Shown here: piece by piece, positions 8,760 through 18,075 of the stretch
How positions within the stretch are numbered: position 1 is the first letter of the stretch
Layout of the letters: the number at the start of each line of letters is the position of its first letter
The notes under the pieces: model-generated
What the model saw: the letters and a program-made list of their open reading frames with translations, nothing else
Databases searched by the model: none
What the model was told of the DNA's origin: nothing
Source: Clostridia bacterium
Lineage (GTDB): Bacteria; Bacillota; Clostridia; Christensenellales; Borkfalkiaceae
Assembly: GCA_017463325.1 (NCBI GenBank)
Contig: JAFTPK010000011.1
Coordinates: 1 to 64,000 of the forward strand
DNA: 64,000 nt
Direction of reading: 5' to 3'
Position numbers and translations under genes: made by a program

Positions 8760-9684
8760 AACGAATAAAAAACCGAGAAATCAACTTCGGCAAAGACAGC
8801 TCCTTTTTATTTGGGGCTGGCTTGCGGTGCCGTTGCTTTCGTGGATTCTTTGGTACTGGATCGTAAACGCGCAGTCGTTTATTCAGGCCTTTCAGGACCC
8901 TGACACGGGCGTTTGGTCAACGATCAATTTCGAGAACGTTTGGAAAAGCATCACGACCCCTATGACGGCTACGGGGGCGTACGGCTCGCTGCGGGTTGCG
9001 TTGACGAACACCTTGAAATATTTCTTTGTGAACGTGTTCTTGCAATATCCTATCCAAATCGTCGTTTGTTATTTCCTGTATAAGCAGGTAAAAGGTTATA
9101 AAATTTTTCGTTACATATTTTATTTGCCGGGGATTTTACCCGGGCTTGCGATCGTGTACGTGTTCAAGATTTTCGTGGCGAACGGCGGACCGATTGATTC
9201 GTTTTTACAGCTTTTTGGGAATTCGCTGCCCGCGGACGGTTTGCTGTCCTCGCCGAACACGGCAACGAACACCATTATAGTCTACGTTGTTTGGACGTGC
9301 GTTTGGGGGCACATGCTGCTTCTTTCGGGGGCCATGTACCGTATTCCCGTGGAAATGTTGGAGGCGGCGCGCTTGGAGGGGATCGGGCCTTGGCGGGAGC
9401 TTGTGTCGCTGATCTTGCCTTTGATTTGGCCGACTCTTTCCACGCTCATCATTTTGACGTGTACCTCCATTTTAGGGCAAGGCGGCCCCATTCTGCTGTT
9501 TACGGGGAATAATCAGTACGCGGGTACCACGACGATATCCTTTTGGATCTTTGGGAAAACGCTGTATAACGGCGAATACAATTTGGTTTCGGCAACGGGT
9601 TTGGTAATGACGGTGGTGTTCTGTCCGATCATTCTTTTGCTTAGAAAGCTGATGGATAAAATACCTGCGGTGGAATATAGATAG
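8749..9684 (+). CDS. ABC sugar transporter permease, UgpA/LplB type
   Basis: 311 residues with about six membrane helices (first at about 20-40, then clustered from 80 on). The conserved EAA loop that docks the ATPase is visible as EMLEAARLEGIGPWRELVSLILP. It forms a heterodimer with the next permease and works with the binding lipoprotein at 10630. The start follows AAGGAG inside the end of the DUF4838 gene. No ATPase gene is present in this window, so the importer must borrow one encoded elsewhere, as known for MsmX-type ATPases in Firmicutes. Confidence 0.93.
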   Translation: MENRTNKKPRNQLRQRQLLFIWGWLAVPLLSWILWYWIVNAQSFIQAFQDPDTGVWSTINFENVWKSITTPMTATGAYGSLRVALTNTLKYFFVNVFLQYPIQIVVCYFLYKQVKGYKIFRYIFYLPGILPGLAIVYVFKIFVANGGPIDSFLQLFGNSLPADGLLSSPNTATNTIIVYVVWTCVWGHMLLLSGAMYRIPVEMLEAARLEGIGPWRELVSLILPLIWPTLSTLIILTCTSILGQGGPILLFTGNNQYAGTTTISFWIFGKTLYNGEYNLVSATGLVMTVVFCPIILLLRKLMDKIPAVEYR

Positions 9685-9694
9685 GAGGGCGATT

Positions 9695-10591
9695 ATGAAA
9701 AAAGCAAAAGATAATAATTTCGTCTTTATGAAGAAGACGCGCGCAGAAAAGATTATTCATTCGATTGTATTCGTGATCTTTTTCCTGTATGCGACGTCGT
9801 TACTGATTCCACTTTTTTGGCTACTCGTTCAATCCTTACACCCCGTGGAGGGATACCTCGACGTCATTAACGATAAAGGCTATTTTGCCCTTCCGAGTAC
9901 GCTCGAATGGCAAAACTATGGAAAGGCGTTTACCATCATGGAATGGGAAGATACCAACATGATCGGTATGCTGTTCAACAGCCTTTGGTTTATTGTGATC
10001 GCTAACACGTGGTGCCTGTTTTGGCCTGTTATGGTTGGATACATCTTCGCTAAATACACCTTCCGCGGCAGAACCTTTATTCATTCGCTTGTAATTTTCA
10101 CCTTGACCGTGCCTGTCGTCGGTGTGACGGGCGCTATGATCAAGATCGTTACGGCAATGGGCTTGTATGACACGGGACCTCTGTTCGTTATTACGACAGG
10201 CGTCGGCGGCTTTGGGAGTGGATTTTTGATTTATTACGCGATTTTTAAAGGTTTGTCTTGGAGCTATGCGGAGTCCGTATTCATTGACGGTGGCGGCGAT
10301 TTTACGGCGTTTAGCTACGTCATGTTGCCTATGGCAATGCCTGCGATTTCGGCCATGATGGTTACGGGGGTGATCAGCGCGTGGAACGGGTACGAGCAAT
10401 TCATGTACTATTTGCCGTCCACGCCGCCCGTTGCGTTGGGGCTGTATTACCTCTCCGAACGTGCGCAAAGAGTGGGCGCGCCCACTTATTACGCGGGGCT
10501 AATTATGTCCTGTATTCCCGTCCTGATCATTTACGCGTTTATGGCGGACAAGATGATGAAAAACTTAACGATCGGCGGTTTGAAAGGTTAA
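9695..10591 (+). CDS. ABC sugar transporter permease, UgpE/LplC type
   Basis: 298 residues with about six membrane helices. An N-terminal helix (about 25-47) precedes a long outside loop with the motif SLHPVEGY. The EAA-type loop reads SVFIDGGGDFTAFSYVMLPMAMP, typical of the second permease of CUT1 sugar importers. TAGGAGGG lies 7 bases upstream of the start, 10 bases after the partner's stop. Substrate specificity cannot be read from permeases. The surrounding hydrolases suggest an oligosaccharide. Confidence 0.93.
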   Translation: MKKAKDNNFVFMKKTRAEKIIHSIVFVIFFLYATSLLIPLFWLLVQSLHPVEGYLDVINDKGYFALPSTLEWQNYGKAFTIMEWEDTNMIGMLFNSLWFIVIANTWCLFWPVMVGYIFAKYTFRGRTFIHSLVIFTLTVPVVGVTGAMIKIVTAMGLYDTGPLFVITTGVGGFGSGFLIYYAIFKGLSWSYAESVFIDGGGDFTAFSYVMLPMAMPAISAMMVTGVISAWNGYEQFMYYLPSTPPVALGLYYLSERAQRVGAPTYYAGLIMSCIPVLIIYAFMADKMMKNLTIGGLKG

Positions 10592-10629
10592 ACCGAATAG
10601 AAAAAAACAGAGAAAAAGGAGAGAAAATT

Positions 10630-12240
10630 ATGAAAAGAAAGATTGCAACAGGAATGGCGCTTTTGACGGCGGCTGCTTCTTTGGGAGCGTTTGCGGCGTG
10701 CGGCGGAAAATCGGGCGGGGAAACGCTCGACGTTTATTGTTTGGAAAAGGGATACGGTACCGCTTGGTTGGAAGCGACGCTCGATTTGTTTGAAGAGCAG
10801 CAATGGGTCAAAGAAAAATATCCGAATTTAAAGACTAAGTTGAGCGGGAATTCGGAGGACGGTTTTGCCCGTGAAAAGATTGAGGGCGGGAAATCGTATA
10901 ATGAATTCGACCTGCTGTTCGGGATAAATTTGCGTGATCAGGAGGCTAAGGGCTTTTTGGCTGATCTGACAGAGGGGGTCTATTATACGGAAGTACCGGG
11001 TGAAGAGGGGGTAAAGGTCATTGATAAAATGCCCGAGCGTGTGCAGGCAACAATGGTCAACTACCACTTGCCTGCCCGCACGGACGGAAAAAATAACTAC
11101 TCAGTGTTCAATTATATCGACGGTATTATGGGGCTTTTGTACAATCACGATCTTCTCGTAGAGGAGCTTGGTTTGCAGGTGCCCGTGACAACGAAAGAAT
11201 TCATGGCGGTAGCGGACAGTATCCAAACGACGGGCTACGATTCGTATGCGGGGAACGGCTTAAAAACGGTCATTATGAACTACGCTAGCCATAATTACTG
11301 GAATAGTGCGTACAAAATTTGGTGGGCGCAGTACGAGGGTATGGAGCAGTACGAAAATTTCTTCGAGGGCTACGACCCGATTGAGGAGAAGACCGATCAA
11401 ATGAGTGTACTCGATCAGGTGGGGAGAAAGAAATCGTTGGAAATGTTTGCGAGCATTTTAAGCGCGTATTCCTATGAAAATGCCGCCCAAACGATTGCAG
11501 AGCCGATTCTCATTCAAAACCGTTACTTGCGCGGCGAGGGGATCTTTCACTATAACGGCGACTATTTCTTTGACGAAACGATCATGGCGGGCGGTACCGA
11601 CCGCGGCTACGATATTCGTTTTATGAAAATGCCCGTGATCAGCTCGATTGTAGAAACGTTGGAAAATAAGGCTATGACGGATAAAATGCTTGCCTCCGTT
11701 ATTCACGAGATCGACGCCGATAAGACATATGACGAGTCGCAGGCAAAGACGAACGGCGTCAGCAAGGCCGATTACGAAAAGATTGCTTCCGCACGCTGTA
11801 TTTCGCTCTCTGCCAGCGTATTAGGACAGGTGGCTGTTGTTCCTGAGTATGCGGCGCATAAGGAAATTGCGATGGATTTCTTGCGTTTTATGTACACGGA
11901 TACGGCTATTCGCGAATTCACCATAGCGTCGGGCGGCGCGTGCTTGCCCTCCAAGTACGATTATATGGGCGACGCAAAGGTGGTGGCGTCCTTGAATAAC
12001 GTCTGTAAGTCTAAATTCGAGCTGCTGAAAGGCACTTCGCATTATCCCGTATCCTATTTTGTGAGCGAGGAAAATACCCGTTTGGGGGCGGCAGGTTTGC
12101 AAGCAATTAAATTTAGCGGCTTGGAATTCAACTTCTGCCGTGAGGAGAGTTATAGAATTTCCGTAGAGGATATTTTAAAGGACGAAAAGAGCCATTATCA
12201 AGGGAGCTGGGCACAGTTGATCGCTGCGGCGCGTCAATAA
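10630..12240 (+). CDS. Extracellular solute-binding lipoprotein of the sugar importer
   Basis: 536 residues from the ATG at 10630, which follows AAAGGAG. A longer in-frame start at 10381 lies inside the permease gene and is unlikely. The N-terminus is a lipoprotein signal (KRK, hydrophobic stretch, FAAC with Cys24 as the lipid site). The rest looks like a type-1 (cluster B) binding protein of about 500 residues, as in the LplA/large oligosaccharide-binding group, with many aromatic residues suited to sugar stacking. It would capture the substrate at the outer face and pass it to the two permeases encoded just upstream. Confidence 0.88.
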   Translation: MKRKIATGMALLTAAASLGAFAACGGKSGGETLDVYCLEKGYGTAWLEATLDLFEEQQWVKEKYPNLKTKLSGNSEDGFAREKIEGGKSYNEFDLLFGINLRDQEAKGFLADLTEGVYYTEVPGEEGVKVIDKMPERVQATMVNYHLPARTDGKNNYSVFNYIDGIMGLLYNHDLLVEELGLQVPVTTKEFMAVADSIQTTGYDSYAGNGLKTVIMNYASHNYWNSAYKIWWAQYEGMEQYENFFEGYDPIEEKTDQMSVLDQVGRKKSLEMFASILSAYSYENAAQTIAEPILIQNRYLRGEGIFHYNGDYFFDETIMAGGTDRGYDIRFMKMPVISSIVETLENKAMTDKMLASVIHEIDADKTYDESQAKTNGVSKADYEKIASARCISLSASVLGQVAVVPEYAAHKEIAMDFLRFMYTDTAIREFTIASGGACLPSKYDYMGDAKVVASLNNVCKSKFELLKGTSHYPVSYFVSEENTRLGAAGLQAIKFSGLEFNFCREESYRISVEDILKDEKSHYQGSWAQLIAAARQ

Positions 12241-12263
12241 TTAGTGACAATTTTGGAGCGACT

Positions 12264-14801
12264 ATGAAGAAAAAAATTCAAAAAACGATAGGCGGTATCC
12301 TTCTTTCGGCGCTGCTTTGTTCGGCTTGTGACAACGTGGCGTCTTCTGCCGCGGGAACGACTTACGCAAAGCTGAAAGACGTGGAGTTTTGGTCTACCTA
12401 TTCCACGGAAAAGGTGTTGCGGGAAAAGACCCTTTCCTATGAGGAGGTAAAAGGAGAGGCGGTCGTTTCCGTCACGGCCGTTCGCGGGGAGGAAGAGGCG
12501 ACGCAAATCATCATGACCTCGGGCGAGCTTCCCGTTAAGGAGTACGGCTTGACGGTAAGCGATTTGACAGACGGGGCGGGAAACCTCTTTTCCAAACAAA
12601 ATGTCAAGGTCTATCATCAAAAATACATCAGCGTCATTAAGGCGACGGAATATTATACGACAGCGGGATACTACCCCGACTGTCTTGTTCCTTATGAAAA
12701 GGTGAAAGCGGTGGGCGAAACGGGCTTTGCGGCGAATAACAATCAAGGGCTGTATATCAGCTTTGATATCCCGCTTGGTCAGCCTGCGGGCGTTTACGGT
12801 GGTTCTATTGCGGTCACGATTGGTGGAGAGGCGAAAAATATTCCCGTGACCTTGCGTGTTGCCGACGCTACTATCAGCGAGGAAACGCATACGCAAAGCG
12901 TGTTCTTGAACGAATGGTATTTTTACCGTGGCGAGCTAGACGAAACGGAAGAGATGTACGAGGCGTACAATCAAATGCTGTTTGAGTACAGGCTAGGCTG
13001 CAATAACGTGATTTTTGGCGAACGGGACGTGGAATATTACGCGGAAAAAGCTTGTGAGTATGCGCAAAATCCTAAGTGCTCCACTTATAATATCCCGTAT
13101 TTCTTTAAGGTTTGCAGCGAGAGTAATCCGTATATGCTTGGCGGTAAAGCGATCACCATTTCCAACGCGTACGACCCCGATTTGTTGCAGTTGTATTTGA
13201 AAACGATCGCGTACACGGGGTTGGAAAAAGGAGTAGATCCCTTTAAAAAAGCAGTCATTTACGGGTATGACGAGCCAGAACTTAACCTCGGCGTAGAAGG
13301 GGCGAAAAAGGCGATCCCGCAATGGGCGTATATCGTTAGACAATGTAAAAATATCGTCACGGAGGAACTACTTGCCGACGAAACTATTAAGGATCGGGAG
13401 CTGCTTGCAACCATTTTGGATAGCTTGGATAAAGTGCCGCATTTGTTGACGCAATGTACTTTCCTTAGCGATATTGAATACGATTTGGAGAGCATGGATA
13501 TTGTCTACACCCCCGAGTTCCAGTTTATTCAAACGCAGGAGGTGCAGGACATTTACCGTCTTGCGGCGGATAATCAGCTTTGGTGGTACGGTTGTAGCGC
13601 GCCCGATTATCCCTATCCCTCCTATCATATCGACGATACCCTGCTTTCGGCAAGAGTGCTCTCTTGGATGCAGGCTGATTATAACGTGCAGGGCAATTTG
13701 TACTGGGCGACGAATTCCTATTCCGCATCTGCGGAGGGGAAAACGGTGGAACAGCTCGACTATTACGATATGGGTATGCGTGGCTCGAATACCAACGGCG
13801 AGGGCTTTTTGCTCTATCCAGGGGCGAAGTACGGCGTGTACGGACCGTTGCCGTCCGTGCGGTTGGAGCAGATTCGCGATGGCTTGGAGGAGTATGAAAT
13901 GATTTACGCTCTTCGTGAAAAATACGCCGCCGTTTCCAAGGAAACGGGAATGCAGTTCAGCGAAGAGGGTGTTATGAAATATTTGTACGACCTTTTATAT
14001 ACGGGTACCAAAGTGGGCACGACGAGCGAAAATTTCCACACGCAACGCGCTATACTCATTTCCTTGTTAGAGCTTGCAAGCTCTGATGCGCGGGTGTGCG
14101 TTATGGATGTCAAAGAGGGACTTGGAAATTACTCGTTTAGCATGTACGCGGAAAAGGGGTACGTGTTGAAAGAGGGAGGCGTGGCTCTTACGGGCGGCGT
14201 GGCGAAAGGTAGCGGCTACGTATATACCTTTGAGTATTCCTTGAGCGAGGGGCGGTTGCTCGGCATTTCCGTGGACGTAAACGGAAAAGAATACGGTCTT
14301 ACCATGTCGTTTGGGAAAGGTGCCGTTGGATACGACGCGCAGTATATGTTTGAAAACGGAGTTGTGAAGAAACGGTATATTTCGGTGGAAACCGAGCTTG
14401 TAGACGCCAAAACGGTGAACGCACAAGCGGCGGAAGGCGCGAAATACGTACGACTGCACTTAGGCGCGGCGGACGCGGTGGCGCAGGACTTCCTGCTGAT
14501 TGACGATAATACAATCGGGAAACTTGGTAAAGAAAATAAGAAATATACGGTTCGTATCTACAATGCGTCTATGGAAAGTATTTCTGCAGAGCTGCTCATT
14601 AAATATGCGAGCGACAAGAAATACACCACATATACGACGCTTACCTTAAAACCCGGGGAGAATGTCTTGGAGGTGAATAACCTTGACGGCTTTAACTGGG
14701 CGAAACTTAAATCAATTCTGGAAATCCGCGTTATTGTCGGAGCAAAGGGCGACGCGGCGCGCGACTGTCTGTATTTGATGGATATGTCGGTGTATTCGTA
14801 A
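12264..14801 (+). CDS. DUF4091 (GH123-like) surface lipoprotein
   Basis: 845 residues. The signal ends LLCSAC (Cys22 as lipid site). The middle carries the DUF4091/GH123 layout: a beta-sandwich with NNQGLYISFDIPLGQPAGVYGG, then a TIM barrel (about 210-560) with YGYDEPE, a D-E pair of the type used by GH123 and GH20 for substrate-assisted catalysis. The family's closing signature follows: LLYPGAKYG then PSVRLEQIRDGLEEYEM. A beta-rich tail of about 240 residues may bind sugar. GH123 enzymes remove beta-GalNAc, but many DUF4091 relatives are uncharacterised. It is the only hydrolase of the locus with an export signal. Confidence 0.82.
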   Translation: MKKKIQKTIGGILLSALLCSACDNVASSAAGTTYAKLKDVEFWSTYSTEKVLREKTLSYEEVKGEAVVSVTAVRGEEEATQIIMTSGELPVKEYGLTVSDLTDGAGNLFSKQNVKVYHQKYISVIKATEYYTTAGYYPDCLVPYEKVKAVGETGFAANNNQGLYISFDIPLGQPAGVYGGSIAVTIGGEAKNIPVTLRVADATISEETHTQSVFLNEWYFYRGELDETEEMYEAYNQMLFEYRLGCNNVIFGERDVEYYAEKACEYAQNPKCSTYNIPYFFKVCSESNPYMLGGKAITISNAYDPDLLQLYLKTIAYTGLEKGVDPFKKAVIYGYDEPELNLGVEGAKKAIPQWAYIVRQCKNIVTEELLADETIKDRELLATILDSLDKVPHLLTQCTFLSDIEYDLESMDIVYTPEFQFIQTQEVQDIYRLAADNQLWWYGCSAPDYPYPSYHIDDTLLSARVLSWMQADYNVQGNLYWATNSYSASAEGKTVEQLDYYDMGMRGSNTNGEGFLLYPGAKYGVYGPLPSVRLEQIRDGLEEYEMIYALREKYAAVSKETGMQFSEEGVMKYLYDLLYTGTKVGTTSENFHTQRAILISLLELASSDARVCVMDVKEGLGNYSFSMYAEKGYVLKEGGVALTGGVAKGSGYVYTFEYSLSEGRLLGISVDVNGKEYGLTMSFGKGAVGYDAQYMFENGVVKKRYISVETELVDAKTVNAQAAEGAKYVRLHLGAADAVAQDFLLIDDNTIGKLGKENKKYTVRIYNASMESISAELLIKYASDKKYTTYTTLTLKPGENVLEVNNLDGFNWAKLKSILEIRVIVGAKGDAARDCLYLMDMSVYS

Positions 14802-14811
14802 GGAGGGAAAT

Positions 14812-16104
14812 ATGAGAAAGGAAATTAGAAGAAGTATTTCTCTACTTTGTACAGCGGCGGCGTTTACCGTGCTTGCTGTTTCTTGTGGCGGGCAGCCGAC
14901 GGAAACGTCGGAGAAGCCGAGTATTACGATAATGAACGGGTTTGAACATTTCGATCGCGACGTGCAACAAATTCGCGTTTTCAACCGTTTCGGACGGTTG
15001 GAGGTGAATATGGACGAAAAGTACGTGCGTTCTGGAAATTCCTCCTTGCACGTTCAGCCGTTCGGCGGACGTATCGCCGCAAGTACTTCAAATCCCTATT
15101 TTGTCATTCCTACGACGTCGGTACGGTTTCAGGAATACGCCTATAACAATTTTAAAGACGTCGAAACGCTCTGCTTTTGGGCGTATAACGCCGAGGCGGA
15201 GCCGCTGAACGTTGGGGTAAGTTTTCAAGCGGGGGATATCGGCGTGGTGGGCGGTCGTCCGTCTGCGGATAATGTGCAACGCACCGCCGTCGAATATTAC
15301 TCTTTAAAAAGCGGTTGGAATTATGTGGAATACGAAATACGGTCCGCGTATTTGGCAATGCACGGAGTGACGGTGGAAAACGTCAAGGGAATCGCGCTTG
15401 AATTTGATTACGTTTGGTCTAACGATTTTGCGGACGCGCCCGACGTGTATATCGACGATGTAAGCTTGCGTTATGCGGAGAAAAAGAAGATGGACGCGGT
15501 GGCGTTTGACGGCGAGAAAAAAACGTCGGATACGGGCGTGGAAAGCTGGTCGGTCTGCGATTTTGAAAAACCGTCGCAAAACTGGTATTTTTGGACGAGA
15601 ATGGCGGTGACGCCACCCGCAGCGCAGCCTGTGGTAAAGCAGGTGTTTGCGGGCGATTACGGTACGCTGGCGCAAGAGGGCGGGCAAGCGCTCTTGATCG
15701 GAGCAAAGCACGGCGGTAAGCAAAAAGGCGCGTATATCGGGGTGTTTTTGTATGCGGACGCATTGAAAGCGGCAATGGCTGCCGTAGGGGAGGATTTAAA
15801 AAACAATCCTCAAAATTATGCGTTCAAGTTTGACGCCTACAACGCGAGCGAGGTGACGACAGGCTTCTCGGTGGCGTTTGTGGGAACGGCTACGGGGGCA
15901 AATTTTACGATAGAGCCGCATACGTGGAAAACGTATACATCCTTGAACTTTGCCGAACTGAACGCCCGTTCGGACGACGTCAATAACCCGTATACGCAAA
16001 ATGTGGGCGACGTCCGATTTGCGTTCAGCGATTACAGCGCGTCGGGAAATTATGCCGACAGACCCGTGCTGATTGATAACGTACGGATAGAAAAAATAGC
16101 GTAA
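14812..16104 (+). CDS. Lipoprotein with two jelly-roll (carbohydrate-binding-like) domains
   Basis: 430 residues. The signal ends LAVSC (Cys25). Two beta-sandwich domains can be seen. Domain 1 (about 40-225) has FEHFDRD, VRSGNSSLHVQP, WNYVEYEI and the closing DVYIDDVSLRYAE. Domain 2 (about 240-430) starts SVCDFEKPSQNWYF and ends PVLIDNVRIEKIA. The pattern of FE-x-F at the start and ID-D/N-V at the end is typical of galactose-binding-like carbohydrate modules. No catalytic motif is visible. It probably holds glycan at the cell surface for the DUF4091 enzyme and the importer. It is 11 bases downstream of the DUF4091 gene with AGGAGG. Confidence 0.7.
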   Translation: MRKEIRRSISLLCTAAAFTVLAVSCGGQPTETSEKPSITIMNGFEHFDRDVQQIRVFNRFGRLEVNMDEKYVRSGNSSLHVQPFGGRIAASTSNPYFVIPTTSVRFQEYAYNNFKDVETLCFWAYNAEAEPLNVGVSFQAGDIGVVGGRPSADNVQRTAVEYYSLKSGWNYVEYEIRSAYLAMHGVTVENVKGIALEFDYVWSNDFADAPDVYIDDVSLRYAEKKKMDAVAFDGEKKTSDTGVESWSVCDFEKPSQNWYFWTRMAVTPPAAQPVVKQVFAGDYGTLAQEGGQALLIGAKHGGKQKGAYIGVFLYADALKAAMAAVGEDLKNNPQNYAFKFDAYNASEVTTGFSVAFVGTATGANFTIEPHTWKTYTSLNFAELNARSDDVNNPYTQNVGDVRFAFSDYSASGNYADRPVLIDNVRIEKIA

Positions 16105-16119
16105 GGAGAACGAGAGAGA

Positions 16120-17871
16120 ATGAAAAGAGGAATAAAAACTCGGATATTCGCGTTGCTGCTTGCGCTGTGCGCAACCCTTTCGTTTGTTTGCGGTTGTGCA
16201 GACGGGGGTGGTTCTTTGATAGAGGTAACTCTTGTCGGCTGGCAGGACGAACAGACAACGGCGAGCTATGGCTCGGAGTATACGTTGGAAAGCTACGCAC
16301 TTAGCGACAACGGCAAGGCATACACGGCGAAAGCAACCGTCAAGGACTCCAGAGGTAACGCGGTGGCGGTATCGTTCAATAAGTTCACCGTCCTCGATTA
16401 TGGTGGGTATACGGTGGAATACGTCGCCGCCCTCAACGGAAAGACGTATATGCGTACGGTGAGTATTGAGGTGACGGCGGCCGCGCCTATGTTAAGGGTG
16501 GAAGGGCAAATGGAGGCGTTTATTGACGAAACGGTTATTTTGCCTGTGCCCGAGGTGACCGATTATATCGACGGGACGATCGAGAGCTATCAAACGGAGG
16601 TATATAATCGCGCAGACGGCGGCGACGAGAAACAGGCTTATGACACGGAGGCGGGTACGTTCACGCCGAGTACGGCGGGGGATTATTATGTGGTGTATAC
16701 GACGGTCAACAGCCAAGGCGTGTTAGGTAGGGCGACAACGTCGATCAACGTAAAAGACCCGACGGACTATTTACCGTATGTCGTAAAGATCACGCAGGAA
16801 AATAAAAATCAGGTGTACTACGAGGGGAACGCGGGCCGTACGTCGTTTGTGAAAGCGACTACGGACGAGTTGAAAATAATGGAAGGCGAGTATACGGGCA
16901 ACGCGATACGCTTTAACGCGCAGTACGGCTACGACGGACAATTCCGCGTAAAAAATATCTATTCCCGCGCGACGCTTGAAAAACTCAAACAGACCTATCG
17001 CTACGTGTCGCTTTGGACGGCGTACAATATTGTACAAGACCCCAAAGAAGCGAGAACCATAGGGGAATTGTATTTCCTCGACGTCAACACGTCCACGAAT
17101 ACGAAATACACTACCTTTTGGACGAAAGCAAACCGTTTGGGTACCTACTATGCGGAGGGCAATCAAGTGTGGCAGAAATTGACGATTACCATCGACGAAT
17201 ACGCGTCCTTGGTGGAGGCGAACGGGTATAAATATTTCGTACTTTTCTGTCTTGCAAATCGCCACGATAAGCTTGACGAGCTGAATTCGGGCATTTACGT
17301 GGGGGATATCGTCTTTGAGGAGAGCTTGCAAATTCCCGAGCCGCTCCGATGTAACGGGCTTACTTACGCGAATTATACCTATAACGGAAATTCCAAGGAT
17401 TATACGACCTATTATACCGCGGCCGAGCTTTCTGAAATGGGCTTTACGGGCGGGTATACGGGGAATGCCGTTGCCTACAAGATCTTGGGTGGGCATAGCG
17501 GGCAATACCGCGTTAACAACACCCTTACGGCAGAGATGCTTGCGGCGAAGAAGGCGGAGGGCTTTGACGCCGTATCCCTTTGGGTTGCGTACGATCTACC
17601 CTTGACCGACCCTACCTCTAATGCCTACTGTATTAATTTCTTCGGGCAAAATTCCATTTTTGCCAAGGCGGGGATAATCGGCACGAAAAAGGCTGAGGCG
17701 CTTTCGGGAAAAGTTTGGAGAAAGGTGAGCATTTCCATTGACGATTATGCCGCGCTGATTGCGGAAAATCCCTCGTACGTCGTGCTCTTCTATTGCGGCG
17801 ACAGACAGGCGATTCTTGATCCTGCGGCGAGAATTTACGTGGGCGATATTGTTTTCGATAACCTTAATTGA
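16120..17871 (+). CDS. Lipoprotein with Ig-like domains and two copies of a shared binding-like module
   Basis: 583 residues. Signal with lipobox VCGC (Cys26). Residues about 30-215 look like two Ig-like domains. Two related modules of about 180 residues follow (about 218-410 and 412-583). Each has GEYTGNA or GGYTGNA, a strand VSLW-A-Y, the motif W-(Q/R)-K-(L/V)-(T/S)-I-(T/S)-I-D-(E/D)-Y and the ending IYVGDIVF. The same module occurs twice in the protein encoded at 18076. No enzyme motif is seen. A surface role in glycan binding is inferred from context and beta-rich character. No named family is recognised. Confidence 0.68.
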   Translation: MKRGIKTRIFALLLALCATLSFVCGCADGGGSLIEVTLVGWQDEQTTASYGSEYTLESYALSDNGKAYTAKATVKDSRGNAVAVSFNKFTVLDYGGYTVEYVAALNGKTYMRTVSIEVTAAAPMLRVEGQMEAFIDETVILPVPEVTDYIDGTIESYQTEVYNRADGGDEKQAYDTEAGTFTPSTAGDYYVVYTTVNSQGVLGRATTSINVKDPTDYLPYVVKITQENKNQVYYEGNAGRTSFVKATTDELKIMEGEYTGNAIRFNAQYGYDGQFRVKNIYSRATLEKLKQTYRYVSLWTAYNIVQDPKEARTIGELYFLDVNTSTNTKYTTFWTKANRLGTYYAEGNQVWQKLTITIDEYASLVEANGYKYFVLFCLANRHDKLDELNSGIYVGDIVFEESLQIPEPLRCNGLTYANYTYNGNSKDYTTYYTAAELSEMGFTGGYTGNAVAYKILGGHSGQYRVNNTLTAEMLAAKKAEGFDAVSLWVAYDLPLTDPTSNAYCINFFGQNSIFAKAGIIGTKKAEALSGKVWRKVSISIDDYAALIAENPSYVVLFYCGDRQAILDPAARIYVGDIVFDNLN

Positions 17872-17929
17872 AACGTGGCGGGCCTGCGTATCAAAATAAA
17901 AAAATAATGAAAAAACAGGAGGTTTTTTT

Positions 17930-18061
17930 ATGAAAAAAGAGTATCTGGAACCGTTGTTGCGCATTTGCGTAATGACAAACGAAGTGGTTCGTACGTCGGG
18001 GGAATCGATTTACGACACGGAGAACGGCGACCATCTGCAAGGATGGGGCGAGAACTGGTAA
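17930..18061 (+). CDS. 43-residue small protein with TSGESIYDTENGDH motif
   Basis: ATG at 17930 is preceded by a perfect AGGAGG seven bases upstream, and the frame ends TAA at 18059-18061, 14 bases before the next start. The peptide begins MKKEYLEPLLRICVM, continues NEVVRTSGESIYDTENG, and ends GWGENW. It has no signal peptide or membrane segment. From memory, short peptides of the plan MKK-Y-(x)-P-...-DV-(x)-TS-(G) followed by an acidic, Gly-rich tail are common and unexplained in gut Clostridia. This one appears to fit. Function is unknown. Its position directly before a secreted repeat protein suggests co-expression. Confidence 0.65.
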   Translation: MKKEYLEPLLRICVMTNEVVRTSGESIYDTENGDHLQGWGENW

Positions 18062-18075
18062 GGAGGGAAAACGTT

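Noticed and set aside
10381-10629. N-terminal extension of the solute-binding protein
   Set aside because: It lies inside the permease gene and lacks a ribosome site. The ATG at 10630 gives AAAGGAG plus a proper lipoprotein signal.
17965-18075. N-terminal extension of the 658-residue secreted protein
   Set aside because: It would overlap the 43-codon gene, place basic residues before the signal peptide, and has no ribosome site. AGGAGG supports 18076.
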